63,122 bases of DNA from an uncultured Alphaproteobacteria bacterium (GCA_949493535.1 CASZWJ010000010.1:1-63122); one strand, 5' to 3'. Positions 16,185-25,114 are shown, numbered from the stretch's first letter. A program made the numbers and translations. Notes: generated from the letters alone by a model not told the origin.

Positions 16185-16700
16185 TTAAGATATTCCAAAA
16201 GCATCGTCATATTTTATCGTGCCATTCAGCCGGTCATATTGCTAGTCAAAACAAATTGCCATAAAATTCTCTTTGGCAGTTTCGAAAGGGGCTTTTATAC
16301 CATAGCGGTCAGCCGGTATATATCCGGTTTTGGGATAGTATTCGGCGTGTCCCCAAACGACAGAAAATTTATAGCCCAGTTTTTGAGCCGTTTCGTGTCC
16401 TTTTTTTATCAAAGCCTGACCTATTCCCTGATTCTGATATTGTGGTAAAACAGATAAAGGGGCAAGAGCTAAAACAGTTGTTTCGCCCACAAAGGCTTTG
16501 GTAAATAAAATATGTCCGACAATGCGGTTATCCTACAGCGCGACAAGTGATAATTCCGGAATAAAAGACGGGCTTTCTCTTAAATTATTCACTAAATCAG
16601 CTTCGTTTCCACCGCTGTATTCAGCTGTTTGAAATGCAGCGGTTATAACCTGATAAACTTCTGTATAATCGTCGGTTTGTTCTGCTCTGATTGTTAACAT
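16185..16700 (-). pseudogene. GNAT acetyltransferase with two in-frame TAG codons
   Basis: A 171-codon frame encoding a GNAT-family N-acetyltransferase: start MLTIRAEQTDDYTEVYQVI, acetyl-CoA loop VLPQYQNQGIGQALIKKG, and YYPKTGY. The frame is intact except for TAG at codon 56 (16535-16533, between VAL and DNRIVGH) and TAG at codon 153 (16244-16242, between ICFD and QYDRLNG). Both are one base away from Gln, Glu or Lys codons. Because TAG terminates asnS and valS in this window, these are most simply nonsense mutations in a decaying gene. The 82-aa middle part could still be translated from an internal start, but lacks the N-terminal strand and helix. Confidence 0.85.
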
Positions 16701-16709
16701 TTATTCCTG

Positions 16710-17090
16710 CTATTGCTGTAAATTTGGATTATTTTCTGTTCGGTCATAAGTAATCTGATAGCCTTTGGCGTTTTTCAGCTTCATCAGATTTGCATTTATT
16801 TCAACAACCAGCCACTCTTCGGAAAAATCAATCGTTTGTCTGTTGCCGATGCTCTTTCCCCATAAAATAAGGTGTTTGTCTTTTATTGCCCATTTATCAT
16901 ATTTTAGTGTGGCCATTCCGATAGATGAAGCCGTACCGTCCGGATTTAAACTTATTCCCTGAGAAAAATGCCTGTTCTTCTCCGCCCTTTCAAGCCAGTG
17001 TCCCGTAAAAAGCTCTTTGTACTCATCTGGCCGGCTGCTGCAGCTTGTGCTGAAAAGGATTATAAATATAAAAAAGAAAAAATGTTTCAT
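16710..17090 (-). CDS. Small lipoprotein, lipocalin-like
   Basis: 126 aa with a lipoprotein signal peptide (MKHFFFFIFIILFSTSC, lipidated Cys at 17). The mature part starts GHWLERAEKNRHFSQGISL and has alternating short strands typical of small lipocalin-like or DUF lipoprotein folds (SLNPDGTASSIGMATL, KYDKWAIKDKHLILWG). It ends nine bases before the acetyltransferase pseudogene on the same strand. Function unknown; a role in stress sensing or envelope maintenance is only a guess. Confidence 0.75.
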   Translation of the reverse strand: MKHFFFFIFIILFSTSCSSRPDEYKELFTGHWLERAEKNRHFSQGISLNPDGTASSIGMATLKYDKWAIKDKHLILWGKSIGNRQTIDFSEEWLVVEINANLMKLKNAKGYQITYDRTENNPNLQQ

Positions 17091-17216
17091 CTGATATCTC
17101 TGTTGTTTGGTGATGATTAAGAATACACATTAGTAGCAATACTTTCAACATATTATATTAAATTGCGGCAGGGCAGGCATATTGCGGATGTGTTTGGGAG
17201 ACAAAACATGAAGCTA

Positions 17217-17245
17217 TTGACAGTAGATATTATATACATTAACTT
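17217..17245 (+). promoter_or_regulatory. Possible promoter of the STAS-PP2C operon
   Basis: TTGACA (17217-17222) followed after 17 bases by TAACTT (17240-17245), a good -35 with a weak -10. It ends 24 bases before the STAS start codon. Confidence 0.4.
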
Positions 17246-17269
17246 AAGTTCGCATTATAGGAGTAAATT

Positions 17270-17581
17270 ATGAAACCAGAGATAACTATCAATATTGAAC
17301 AAACAAGACAAAACGGGATTCTGGTATGCGCATTGTCGGGCTGGCTTGATCCAAACACATCACCGGAGCTTGAAAAAGCAATTGATTTGGAAGGTGTCAA
17401 TGAGCTGATTTTTGATTTGAAAGATGTTGAATATATTTTTTCTTCGGGATTGCGGGTCTTTTTATATTTTGAGAAAATGATGAAAGCCAAGGGCGGCATC
17501 ATAAAACTCGTTAATGTGTCTGATTTTAATAAATCAATTTTCGATCTTGTAGGTTTTCAAAACATTGTTGACAATGCCTGA
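17270..17581 (+). CDS. STAS-domain anti-sigma-factor antagonist
   Basis: 103 aa, a single STAS domain like SpoIIAA/RsbV. Such proteins free a sigma or other regulator by binding the anti-sigma kinase when unphosphorylated. The phosphorylatable Ser is expected at residue 58 in YIFSSGLRVFL, matching the DSSGL motif of SpoIIAA, though the Asp before it is replaced by Phe. TAGGAG lies 6 bases before the ATG. The stop overlaps the ATG of the phosphatase/kinase gene by one base, so the two form a partner-switching module. Confidence 0.9.
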   Translation: MKPEITINIEQTRQNGILVCALSGWLDPNTSPELEKAIDLEGVNELIFDLKDVEYIFSSGLRVFLYFEKMMKAKGGIIKLVNVSDFNKSIFDLVGFQNIVDNA

Positions 17582-19920
17582 TGAATTGTTTTAGCAAAAA
17601 GTGGTTTGGAAAGAAATCATTAGTTTTCAAATTGAGCCTCGGCGTTTTGGCCGGAGTTCTTTTTGGCGTAATACTGCTTTTGGGAATTGTTTCTTCTCGT
17701 TCCAAAATGATTATAGAAGAACAGATTTTAGAGCATTCCGCCCACTCAATTCATGCGACCGTCAATAATATAAGCCATTTGGTTCTGGAAACGGAACAGG
17801 CGGTCAGAGGGCTTAGAAATACTCTTCAGCAGCTGGACGCCAATGATGCTTCGTCCATACAAATTGCTCTCAAATCCACAATTAAAGCCGTTTATAATTC
17901 CGGACTGGATTTGTCTCATGCTGACGTTTATTCTTTTCCTGCGGAAAATTCTGCCTCAGGCATGTTGTATTCTTCATTTGCCGAAAACGGGCATTTTTTT
18001 GTTAACGAAGATAAAGTTAAAGATTTTTACGGCCGGTTTCCTCAGCTGAAAGATGCTGAAAAAGAGGAAAAGATATTTTGGTCAGAGCCATATGTCAGTT
18101 CCCACGGTTCTAATGAAAGAACAGTAATTTCTTGTGTACTGCCTTTTAAGTTTCATGGCAAATCGGCATCCGGCGGTTTGGTTTTTATTTCTGTTGATTT
18201 GCAGGATATTTTGCAGCATTTGGAGCAATCCCCTTTCCAAGATGAAGGTCATCAGGTGTTAATATCCAAAACGGGAATGTATATTACGCACCCTGATCCG
18301 GAAATTAACCTGAAAACGACCATTTATGAACTTGCCGCACGTTTAAGGCTGCCTAAACTCTTTCAAGTCGGAGAAAAAGTTCTTTCCGGCCAGTCGGGAA
18401 GTATGCAGTTGCCGTATTCTTCCGTTTATAAAGAGCCGACGATTTTGTTCTTTGCGCCGGTGCCTCATCTTAACTGGGGCGTTTGTCTGATTTATTCTTA
18501 TCGGGAATTGTTTAAGCCGGTATATGATTTGCAGATTATGATTATTATTTCGGTAATCGCCGTTATCATAATTTTGTTGTTTTTAATAAACAAAATTTGT
18601 TATTACTCAATCCGCCCTTTGTTGAATATAGCCAAAATTGCCACCCAATACGGTAAAGGCGATTTCTCGGAGATAGTAACGGAAACATCTTCCGATGATG
18701 AAATAGGCACGTTGTCAACCGCTTTTCATAATATGCGGACAAACCTTTTAGAGTATATTGATAAAGAAAAACAGGATATAACGGAAAAACAAAAAGCCTT
18801 GAGCGAATTGGATATCGCCAAAAAAATACAGTTGTCGGCGTTAACGGTTGATTTTCCGGAGCAAAAAGAATTCCAGACCAGCGCTTTGATGATTCCGGCA
18901 AAGCAAATCGGCGGCGATTTTTATGACTTTTTCTTCTTGAGCAAAAACAGGGTCGGTATCGTTATGGCCGATGTTTCCGGAAAAGGTATCTCTGCGGCAT
19001 TGTATATGATGCGCGCGAAAGAAATAATAAAGCATACGGCACAGCATATGTCTTCTATTTCCGGTGTTTTTGAACAGGTAAACAATGCGCTCTGCGAGGG
19101 AAATAGCGTTTGCATGTTTGCTTCGGCTTTTTTTGCTATTATTAATCTTAAAACAGGCGTGATGGAATATGTTAATGCCGGACATTTGCCGCCTTTCCTT
19201 ATGAGCGGCCAAAGCTGCCGGAAGATAACCCCGAAACCAAACTTTATTCTTGGGGTAAGGGAGGGAACGTCTTACAAAACGGAAAAAATAAAACTCCAGC
19301 CGAACAGCAGCATTTTTTTCTATACGGACGGTATTACCGAAGCCGAAAACAGCGAAAGAAAATTTTATGGCGAAGAACGGTTGCAGAATGTTTTGCAGCG
19401 TTATTCCTGTTCGCCGGAAGAATGTGTAGATGCGGTTATATCCGATATCAGAGAATTTACCCAAGACACTCCTCAGTCCGATGATATTACGATGTTGGTA
19501 TTCCGCTATAACGGACAGGCTACCGGCATTTTGAATGTCGATGCGGATATTAAGAAACTGGCGGAGGTATTGAATTTTATTGAGCAGGATATGCTGCAAA
19601 AAGAGATTCCGCAGGATATCAGGACAAAAATAATCGTTGCCTCCGAAGAATTGTTTTCTAACATAGCCTTATATGCTTATGAAAATGGCGGCGAAGTACA
19701 AATCAAAACCGCGTTGAATAAAAACAGCTATAGTTTGAAATTTATGGATAAAGGCCGGCCGTATAACCCGCTTGAGTGTCGGGAGCCTGATATTTCGCAG
19801 CCTCTTGAAGAGCGGCCAATCGGCGGGCTGGGAATTTTTATTGCCAGAAAAATGGCTGATTTCATAACCTATTCCCGCGAGAAAGGAAAGAATATCTTAA
19901 AGATTGAAATTAAGATTTAG
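17581..19920 (+). CDS. Membrane PP2C phosphatase (SpoIIE/RsbU-like) with HAMP and C-terminal RsbW-like ATPase domain
   Basis: 779 aa. Order: TM segment (about 14-36), an extracytoplasmic sensor region (about 37-315, Cache-like; VFISVDLQDIL, ISKTGMYITHPDPEI), TM (about 320-342), HAMP (to about 395), coiled linker, a PP2C/SpoIIE phosphatase (QIGGDFYDFF, VMADVSGKGISAALYM, VNAGHLPPFL, YTDGITEAEN, SDDITMLVFRY), and a C-terminal HATPase_c_2 domain (SEELFSNIALYAYENGG as N-box, DKGRPYNPL, GGLGIFIARKMAD). It therefore combines phosphatase and anti-sigma-type kinase in one sensor chain, presumably acting on the STAS protein encoded just upstream. The controlled output is not in the window. Confidence 0.92.
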   Translation: MNCFSKKWFGKKSLVFKLSLGVLAGVLFGVILLLGIVSSRSKMIIEEQILEHSAHSIHATVNNISHLVLETEQAVRGLRNTLQQLDANDASSIQIALKSTIKAVYNSGLDLSHADVYSFPAENSASGMLYSSFAENGHFFVNEDKVKDFYGRFPQLKDAEKEEKIFWSEPYVSSHGSNERTVISCVLPFKFHGKSASGGLVFISVDLQDILQHLEQSPFQDEGHQVLISKTGMYITHPDPEINLKTTIYELAARLRLPKLFQVGEKVLSGQSGSMQLPYSSVYKEPTILFFAPVPHLNWGVCLIYSYRELFKPVYDLQIMIIISVIAVIIILLFLINKICYYSIRPLLNIAKIATQYGKGDFSEIVTETSSDDEIGTLSTAFHNMRTNLLEYIDKEKQDITEKQKALSELDIAKKIQLSALTVDFPEQKEFQTSALMIPAKQIGGDFYDFFFLSKNRVGIVMADVSGKGISAALYMMRAKEIIKHTAQHMSSISGVFEQVNNALCEGNSVCMFASAFFAIINLKTGVMEYVNAGHLPPFLMSGQSCRKITPKPNFILGVREGTSYKTEKIKLQPNSSIFFYTDGITEAENSERKFYGEERLQNVLQRYSCSPEECVDAVISDIREFTQDTPQSDDITMLVFRYNGQATGILNVDADIKKLAEVLNFIEQDMLQKEIPQDIRTKIIVASEELFSNIALYAYENGGEVQIKTALNKNSYSLKFMDKGRPYNPLECREPDISQPLEERPIGGLGIFIARKMADFITYSREKGKNILKIEIKI

Positions 19921-20032
19921 GAATTTGATATTTCATTACCGGACTTTACTGGCAATAACTTCTTGCCATTTGAACGGAAAAAAAGGTAGACTTCCGACAA
20001 TAATAAATTACAAACTCTAATAATTATGTCTT

Positions 20033-20482
20033 ATGAACAATGAAGAAAAAGAACGGCTGTATAAAAATGCCGTAATATGGTTTGTCGGCAAATATGGGCA
20101 ATCTCCGGAAAAGCTGGGGTGCTGTTATTACGAATTTTGGGACAAACATTTATTGAAAAGAGACCTGCGGGTTCATAAACTGTCAACGGTTGTCTTTTGC
20201 CCTTCGGAAACGGAAGTCAAAGCTTTCATCAAGCATCAGAATATTATCTGTTGGGGAATGATAGCATTTATCTATCTGATTTTGCTGATTGCTCCGTTGC
20301 CGCTCATTTGTTTGCTCTCGGATAATACCGAGATGTTAATGTGGGCTACGGCGGCAATCTTTCCTTTATGCCCGCTGTGTTGGTGGCTCGCACATTATCT
20401 TAAGCCGCTGGAAAAGCTCTGGACTGGCCGGATAGTTGTCTATTTTAATCCGAAAGATACGGCAAACATCAAAGAAAACTGA
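20033..20482 (+). CDS. Small membrane protein of unknown function
   Basis: 149 aa with two adjacent membrane segments in the second half (IAFIYLILLIAPLPLICLL and MLMWATAAIFPLCPLCWWLA) and a charged N-terminal half with the stretch GCCYYEFWDKH. No family recognised. It is followed by its own terminator and is probably monocistronic. Confidence 0.65.
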   Translation: MNNEEKERLYKNAVIWFVGKYGQSPEKLGCCYYEFWDKHLLKRDLRVHKLSTVVFCPSETEVKAFIKHQNIICWGMIAFIYLILLIAPLPLICLLSDNTEMLMWATAAIFPLCPLCWWLAHYLKPLEKLWTGRIVVYFNPKDTANIKEN

Positions 20483-20504
20483 TGAGTTTTTTCTTGTTTC
20501 AATC

Positions 20505-20534
20505 AAAAGGCTTTGTTAAGAACAAAGCCTTTTT
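20505..20534 (+). terminator. Terminator
   Basis: Stem AAGGCTTTGTT (20507-20517) / AACAAAGCCTT (20521-20531) with an AAG loop, then TTT. Confidence 0.85.
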
Positions 20535-20650
20535 GCTTTTTTTGTCTGATGAATAAAAATAAAGAAGAAAGGACAGATTTTTTAATAAATATTAATAAAA
20601 TCAAAGCATAATATTCGGCAGAAAAATTTAAGCTTTAGGAATTAAAAGAA

Positions 20651-22393
20651 ATGAGCGAACTACCGGGACTAATCAGGGATTTGGCATTAATCAGCATTTA
20701 TGGCGGAATCACAACGTTGCTTTTCAAATGGTTGAAGCAGCCGGTTGTGCTGGGCTATATTCTCGCCGGCATATTCGTCGGCCCCCATGTTGATATTATG
20801 CCGACGGTTTCGGATAAGGAAAATATCCATATTTGGGCAGATATCGGCGTTATCTTTTTGCTTTTCAGCTTGGGTTTGGAATTCAGTTTCAAAAAAATCG
20901 TCAACGTCGGCAAGGCCGCAATGATTACGGCAAATGCCAATATTTTGTTCTTGCTGTTTTTGGGGTATCAGGTCGGCTTGATGCTCGGCTGGAGCACAAC
21001 GGACAGCCTGTTTTTAGGCGGTATGATTTCCATGTCTTCCACAACAATCATTATTAAAGCTTTTGAAGAACTGAATATGAGAAAACAGCCGTTTACCGAT
21101 TTGGTTTTCGGAATTCTGGTTGTTGAAGACATTGTCGGAATTTTGCTTTTGGTCCTTTTGCCGACTATTGCCGTCGGCAAGAATGTGGACGGCATGGCGC
21201 TGGTTTTCAGCACCTTAAAATTAGGTTTCTTTTTAGTTTTGTGGTTTGTAATCGGCATATATTTGATTCCTACATTTCTAAAGAAAATATCTAAACTGCT
21301 CAATGATGAGTTGTTGCTGCTGGTTTCAATCGGCTTGTGTCTGGGAATGGTTCTGCTGGCAACCAAGTTCGGTTTTTCATCGGCGCTCGGCGCTTTTATT
21401 ATGGGATCAATTTTGGCCGGAACCGATTGTGTTGAAAAAATTGAAAAAATATTCAAGCCGGTTAAAGATTTCTTTGGCGCGGTATTTTTCGTCTCCGTCG
21501 GTATGATGGTCAGGCCGGATATGTTTGTAACTTATGCCGGTCCGATTATGGCAATTGCCGTATTGGTAATTTTGGGACAGGTTATTTTCTCAACTTTCGG
21601 CCTTCTGCTGTCGGGGCGTCCGTTGGAAACGGCTGTCCGTTGCGGTTTTTCTTTGGCACAGGTCGGAGAATTTGCTTTTATTATTGCCTCGGTAGGTATG
21701 AATGTCGGCGTTTTGAGCGATCAGGTTTATCCGATTATAGTTGCCGTTTCGGTTCTGACAACATTTACAACCCCGATGATGATCAGGGCGGCGGAACCTT
21801 TTTATAATAAGATTCAAAAGATTTTGCCTGAGAAGTATAAAAAGTTTATTGATAAGCACACCAGCGACAAACCGGCAACTAATGCCGAAGAAAGCTTATG
21901 GAAAGAGCTGTTTTTGAATTACATAATCAAATTATCGGTCAGTTCGGTGGTCTTGGTTGCGATTATCAATATAAATTTTATTATTGTCCAAGGTTGGCTC
22001 CAGCGTTTTATGAGCGAACGTTATGCCGCATTCTTAACGACAGTTTTAACTTTGGTTATGATGTCGCCGTTCTTGAAAAATCTGCTTTCCCCACGTGAAA
22101 AGGTCAGAAAAATATACGGAACATTGTGGCAGCGCAGCATTAAAAACCGTTTTCCGTTGGTGTTTATGAGTGCTTTCAGGGTGATAATTTTGATAATGTA
22201 TATTATGGTGGTTTTGAATCATTTTCTCACCAAAAACATTTACATTACTTACTTGACCGTGGCAGGCATATTGCTTGTGTTGTACAAATCGCAATGGCTG
22301 ATGAAGCAGTATCATCGGATTGAAGAGCAGTTTTTGAGCAATCTCTACCGAAATCACGAGCATAAAGAGGAACAACAGCCTCCGTCGGAGTAG
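20651..22393 (+). CDS. CPA2-family monovalent cation:proton antiporter (KefB/NapA-like)
   Basis: 580 aa. CPA2 antiporters exchange Na+ or K+ for protons across the inner membrane. Landmarks: QPVVLGYILAGIFVGPH, DIGVIFLLFSLGLEF, LFLGGMISMSSTTIIIKAF, VVEDIVGILLLV, FGFSSALGAFIMGSILAGT and FFGAVFFVSVGMMV. After the usual 12-13 membrane segments (to about residue 390) there is no RCK/TrkA-N domain; instead a charged loop is followed by four further hydrophobic segments (LSVSSVVLVAIININFIIV, YAAFLTTVLTLVMM, AFRVIILIMYIMVVL, YLTVAGILLVLY). That C-terminal membrane extension is unusual compared with KefB/KefC and may be regulatory. Confidence 0.9.
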   Translation: MSELPGLIRDLALISIYGGITTLLFKWLKQPVVLGYILAGIFVGPHVDIMPTVSDKENIHIWADIGVIFLLFSLGLEFSFKKIVNVGKAAMITANANILFLLFLGYQVGLMLGWSTTDSLFLGGMISMSSTTIIIKAFEELNMRKQPFTDLVFGILVVEDIVGILLLVLLPTIAVGKNVDGMALVFSTLKLGFFLVLWFVIGIYLIPTFLKKISKLLNDELLLLVSIGLCLGMVLLATKFGFSSALGAFIMGSILAGTDCVEKIEKIFKPVKDFFGAVFFVSVGMMVRPDMFVTYAGPIMAIAVLVILGQVIFSTFGLLLSGRPLETAVRCGFSLAQVGEFAFIIASVGMNVGVLSDQVYPIIVAVSVLTTFTTPMMIRAAEPFYNKIQKILPEKYKKFIDKHTSDKPATNAEESLWKELFLNYIIKLSVSSVVLVAIININFIIVQGWLQRFMSERYAAFLTTVLTLVMMSPFLKNLLSPREKVRKIYGTLWQRSIKNRFPLVFMSAFRVIILIMYIMVVLNHFLTKNIYITYLTVAGILLVLYKSQWLMKQYHRIEEQFLSNLYRNHEHKEEQQPPSE

Positions 22394-22486
22394 TTTTTTC
22401 CTTTTCGTGGATAGTTTTAAAAAGCATTTACAAATAGTAGAAAAAATTTTAGTCTGACAGACAGTAATAATTTCTAAGGGGGCATT

Positions 22487-23056
22487 ATGTCCAAAAAAGT
22501 TGTTGTTGTTTGCGGAAGCCCGCGCATCGGCGGAAATAGCGAAATTTTGGCGGATGCTTTTATTCGCGGAGCCAAAGCTGCCGGACACAGCGTGAAAAAA
22601 ATCCGCTTGGCGGAGAAAAAAGTTCTGCCTTGTTTGGGGTGTTCTTATTGTTCTGATAATAATCTTCCCTGTATTTTGGAAGATGATATGAACGGCCTTT
22701 ATCCGGAAATTTTAGGGGCTGACGTTGTGGTTATGGCATCGCCGGTTTATTACTTTGGCTTCTCGGCTCAGCTTAAGGCTTTTATAGACCGTTTGTACGG
22801 TCCGGATGTCAAAGGCAACATCTTTTCGGCAGAAAACAGTTACCTTCCGCATAAGGAATGTGCGCTGTTAATGACCGCAGCGGAAAAAAATAAAGAAGTG
22901 TTTGATTTGCCTGTTATGCATTTTCAACAGATTTTCAGTCGCTGGTTTATGTGGGCAAACAGAGGAATGGTTCTGGTGTCTGGCGTTTCCGAAAGCGGGG
23001 ATATTAAAGGGCATGAAAAACTCAATGATGCCTATGATATAGGGCGAAACTTGTAA
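22487..23056 (+). CDS. NAD(P)H-dependent FMN reductase / iron-sulfur flavoprotein-like
   Basis: 189 aa flavodoxin-fold protein. The FMN-phosphate loop is CGSPRIGGNSEIL near the start, and the second flavin loop is SPVYYFGFSAQLKAFIDR. A cluster of Cys (PCLGCSYCSDNNLPC, residues 47-61) resembles that of iron-sulfur flavoproteins and related NADPH-dependent FMN reductases. It probably transfers electrons to quinones or other small acceptors; the natural substrate is unknown. AGGGGGC lies 6 bases upstream of the ATG. The next gene starts 14 bases after the stop and is probably cotranscribed. Confidence 0.88.
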   Translation: MSKKVVVVCGSPRIGGNSEILADAFIRGAKAAGHSVKKIRLAEKKVLPCLGCSYCSDNNLPCILEDDMNGLYPEILGADVVVMASPVYYFGFSAQLKAFIDRLYGPDVKGNIFSAENSYLPHKECALLMTAAEKNKEVFDLPVMHFQQIFSRWFMWANRGMVLVSGVSESGDIKGHEKLNDAYDIGRNL

Positions 23057-23070
23057 TTTTTTTTAGAGGT

Positions 23071-24462
23071 ATGATGAGCGGGCGCATAAGATTTATTTTA
23101 TTGGCGGCGATTTTTCTGGGCGGCTTTTCAAGCATGTCGTTAGAATTAATAGCCATGCGTCAGCTTTCGGGTTTTGTCGGGTCAACGGCAGTAACAGCTT
23201 CGATTATTATCGGCTGTTTCATGGCTTTTATGTCTGCTGGCTATTATCATGGTTCTAAAGTTCCGCTAAATCTCCATTCTATCCGCCGCCATACCGAAAA
23301 GAGTTTTATTGTAATTGCCTTATTTATTGTTTTAGCCTCCAGTTATATCCTGATTGATTCATATTTTATCGTAATGCGTTTGGTCGGTATGGAATCAATT
23401 GTTGCGCAAACGGCTGTCTATTCGCTTTTGTTCCTCTCCGGCGGGCCTTATTTGTTCGGGCGCATTACCGCGCAGCTCAGCCGGTATCTGAACCGTTATG
23501 ATCGCAACAGCACCGGCTGTATAATGGCTGTTGATACCATAGGTTCTGTTTTGGGATCTCTGCTGACAACATTGATAGTTATGCCTTTTGCCGGCGTTAA
23601 TTATGCGATTATGGCCTTAACGGCCCTGACGCTGCTGGGAGCTTTGTTGATAGCCCGCCGGCCTGATTATTTTATTTTTTGTTTGGTTTTGTTAATGGCT
23701 TTTGCGTTTAACAGAGAGTCGTTGTTGGCAAATTTATATCATATTGTCGAAAACAATGCCGTATCAACCATTGCAATAGAACAAGAAGATGAAGGAAATT
23801 CCAAGCTAATGGTGATAAATGGCGGAAGCTCGTCAAAAATCAGTGCTAATGGTGATAATAGATTTGGGTATGTAAAGTTTATTGAAGATAATTTTTTGCG
23901 AACCATTCCCGAAAATGAGGTTAAAGATATTTTGATTATCGGGGCAGGCGGCTTCACAATGGGAGTAAATGATACACGCAATAATTATGTTTTTGTTGAT
24001 ATTGATAAGGCTTTGCGTGAGGTTTCCGAAAAATATTTTCTGCCGGAGAAATTGGGGGCTAATAAGAAATTCATCGTGGCCGATGCCAATCAGTTTTTGA
24101 AAGAAGGCAGTGAAAAATATGATGTAATTATTCTGGATACTTATTCCGGCCTCAATATTATACCGTTTGACTTAACGACGCGCGAATATTTTGCCCGTGC
24201 AAAAAACAAATTAAAATCCGGCGGAATATTAATAATGAATATTATTATACCGGCAAATTTTAACAGTCCGTTTGCACGGCATATGGATAATACAATCCGT
24301 TCGGTTTTACCTGCTAATTTGCAACGGCAGGTCATCGGCGAGTTTGACGCTTGGTGCAAAGAAGGCTGCCGGAACAATAATGTTATATATGTATACTATA
24401 ATGTTGTGAATGACGGTAAAGTTTACGGCATAAATAAGAATAGTGTTTTTTATGATAATTAA
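23071..24462 (+). CDS. Membrane-bound spermidine-synthase-like protein
   Basis: 463 aa fusion of an N-terminal membrane region (about seven segments to residue 215, opening FSSMSLELIAMRQLSGFVG) and a C-terminal class I methyltransferase-like domain of the spermidine synthase family. The nucleotide-binding motif is ILIIGAGGFTMGVND, followed by VFVDIDKALREVS, ADANQFL and DVIILDTYSG. Proteins of this architecture are annotated as fused MFS/spermidine synthases; whether they make polyamines is uncertain, and substrates may be different. The double ATG at 23071/23074 follows AGAGGT. A terminator at 24623-24650 closes the unit. Confidence 0.88.
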   Translation: MMSGRIRFILLAAIFLGGFSSMSLELIAMRQLSGFVGSTAVTASIIIGCFMAFMSAGYYHGSKVPLNLHSIRRHTEKSFIVIALFIVLASSYILIDSYFIVMRLVGMESIVAQTAVYSLLFLSGGPYLFGRITAQLSRYLNRYDRNSTGCIMAVDTIGSVLGSLLTTLIVMPFAGVNYAIMALTALTLLGALLIARRPDYFIFCLVLLMAFAFNRESLLANLYHIVENNAVSTIAIEQEDEGNSKLMVINGGSSSKISANGDNRFGYVKFIEDNFLRTIPENEVKDILIIGAGGFTMGVNDTRNNYVFVDIDKALREVSEKYFLPEKLGANKKFIVADANQFLKEGSEKYDVIILDTYSGLNIIPFDLTTREYFARAKNKLKSGGILIMNIIIPANFNSPFARHMDNTIRSVLPANLQRQVIGEFDAWCKEGCRNNNVIYVYYNVVNDGKVYGINKNSVFYDN

Positions 24463-24620
24463 GATTTAATGTAAATACGGTTCGTAAACTTTAATAGTTT
24501 CAGATATGAAAAAATAGAACTTAGAAGTAAAGCAATAACTGTCCATATCAAATATGGATACGTTGTAAGCAGGGGCTTAAGACTTGTTTCCTGCGGGTTG
24601 CTGATATTAGGCATAAATAA

Positions 24621-24650
24621 AAAAACCGGCATAAAGCCGGTTTTTTTATT
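24621..24650. terminator. Bidirectional terminator
   Basis: Stem AAACCGGC (24623-24630) / GCCGGTTT (24636-24643), loop ATAAA, A tract on the left and T tract on the right. It serves the plus-strand membrane enzyme gene and the minus-strand lipoprotein gene that ends at 24659. Confidence 0.88.
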
Positions 24651-24658
24651 CAACTAAA

Positions 24659-25114
24659 TTAATTTGCCGGAATAACGCGGGCTTTGTTACCGTAAAGCAG
24701 ATAGCATTTTTCGCCCGGCGTCATCAACACGTCATTGCCTTGGGTAACGGTAACAACATTGCCGTTTGAGGTTTTCACAATATATTCAAAGCCGCCTTGT
24801 TTTGAGAGCTGCCCTTGGGCAACATCTCCGGCCAGTCCGCCGAGAACCGCGCCGCCGATACCGCCTAAAATGCGGGTCGTATCATTGCCGCCGAGCAAAG
24901 TGCCTGCCACGCCGCCGGCAGCGCCGCCGACCATCATGCCGGCGTTGTTTTCGCTCTGGACAACAACTTGGCGCACATTGAGAACCGTGCATGGAAGCGC
25001 CTGATTGACCTGACCCGTGCCTGAAACGGCGTATTGGTCGGCACCGATATTAGACGTGCAGGCATTAAGCGCCAAAGCAAAAGGCAGCAGGGCTGAAAGA
25101 GCTGATATTTTCAT
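24659..25114 (-). CDS. Glycine-zipper outer-membrane lipoprotein (17 kDa antigen-like)
   Basis: 151 aa with a lipobox L-N-A-C (Cys at residue 19). The centre holds a glycine-zipper 2TM domain (MVGGAAGGVAGTLLGG and ILGGIGGAVLGGLAGDVAQG) as in Rickettsia 17 kDa surface antigen, SlyB and Pcp. Such lipoproteins span or reinforce the outer membrane. The C-terminal third (FEYIVKTSNGNVVTVTQGND) is a beta-rich periplasmic part typical of the family. The gene is monocistronic, with GGAG before the ATG. Confidence 0.92.
   Translation of the reverse strand: MKISALSALLPFALALNACTSNIGADQYAVSGTGQVNQALPCTVLNVRQVVVQSENNAGMMVGGAAGGVAGTLLGGNDTTRILGGIGGAVLGGLAGDVAQGQLSKQGGFEYIVKTSNGNVVTVTQGNDVLMTPGEKCYLLYGNKARVIPAN

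Noticed and set aside
16185..16700. Alternative genetic code with TAG as sense
   Set aside because: TAG is the only stop at the ends of asnS, valS and the PP2C gene, whose C-termini are at the expected places.
18841..19599. 252-codon minus-strand frame inside the PP2C gene
   Set aside because: Entirely antisense to conserved PP2C motifs; a shadow of codon bias.
24459..24653. 64-codon minus-strand frame with one hydrophobic segment
   Set aside because: Its start lies within the terminator stem at 24621-24650 and no ribosome-binding site is present; an internal start cannot be excluded but is unsupported.
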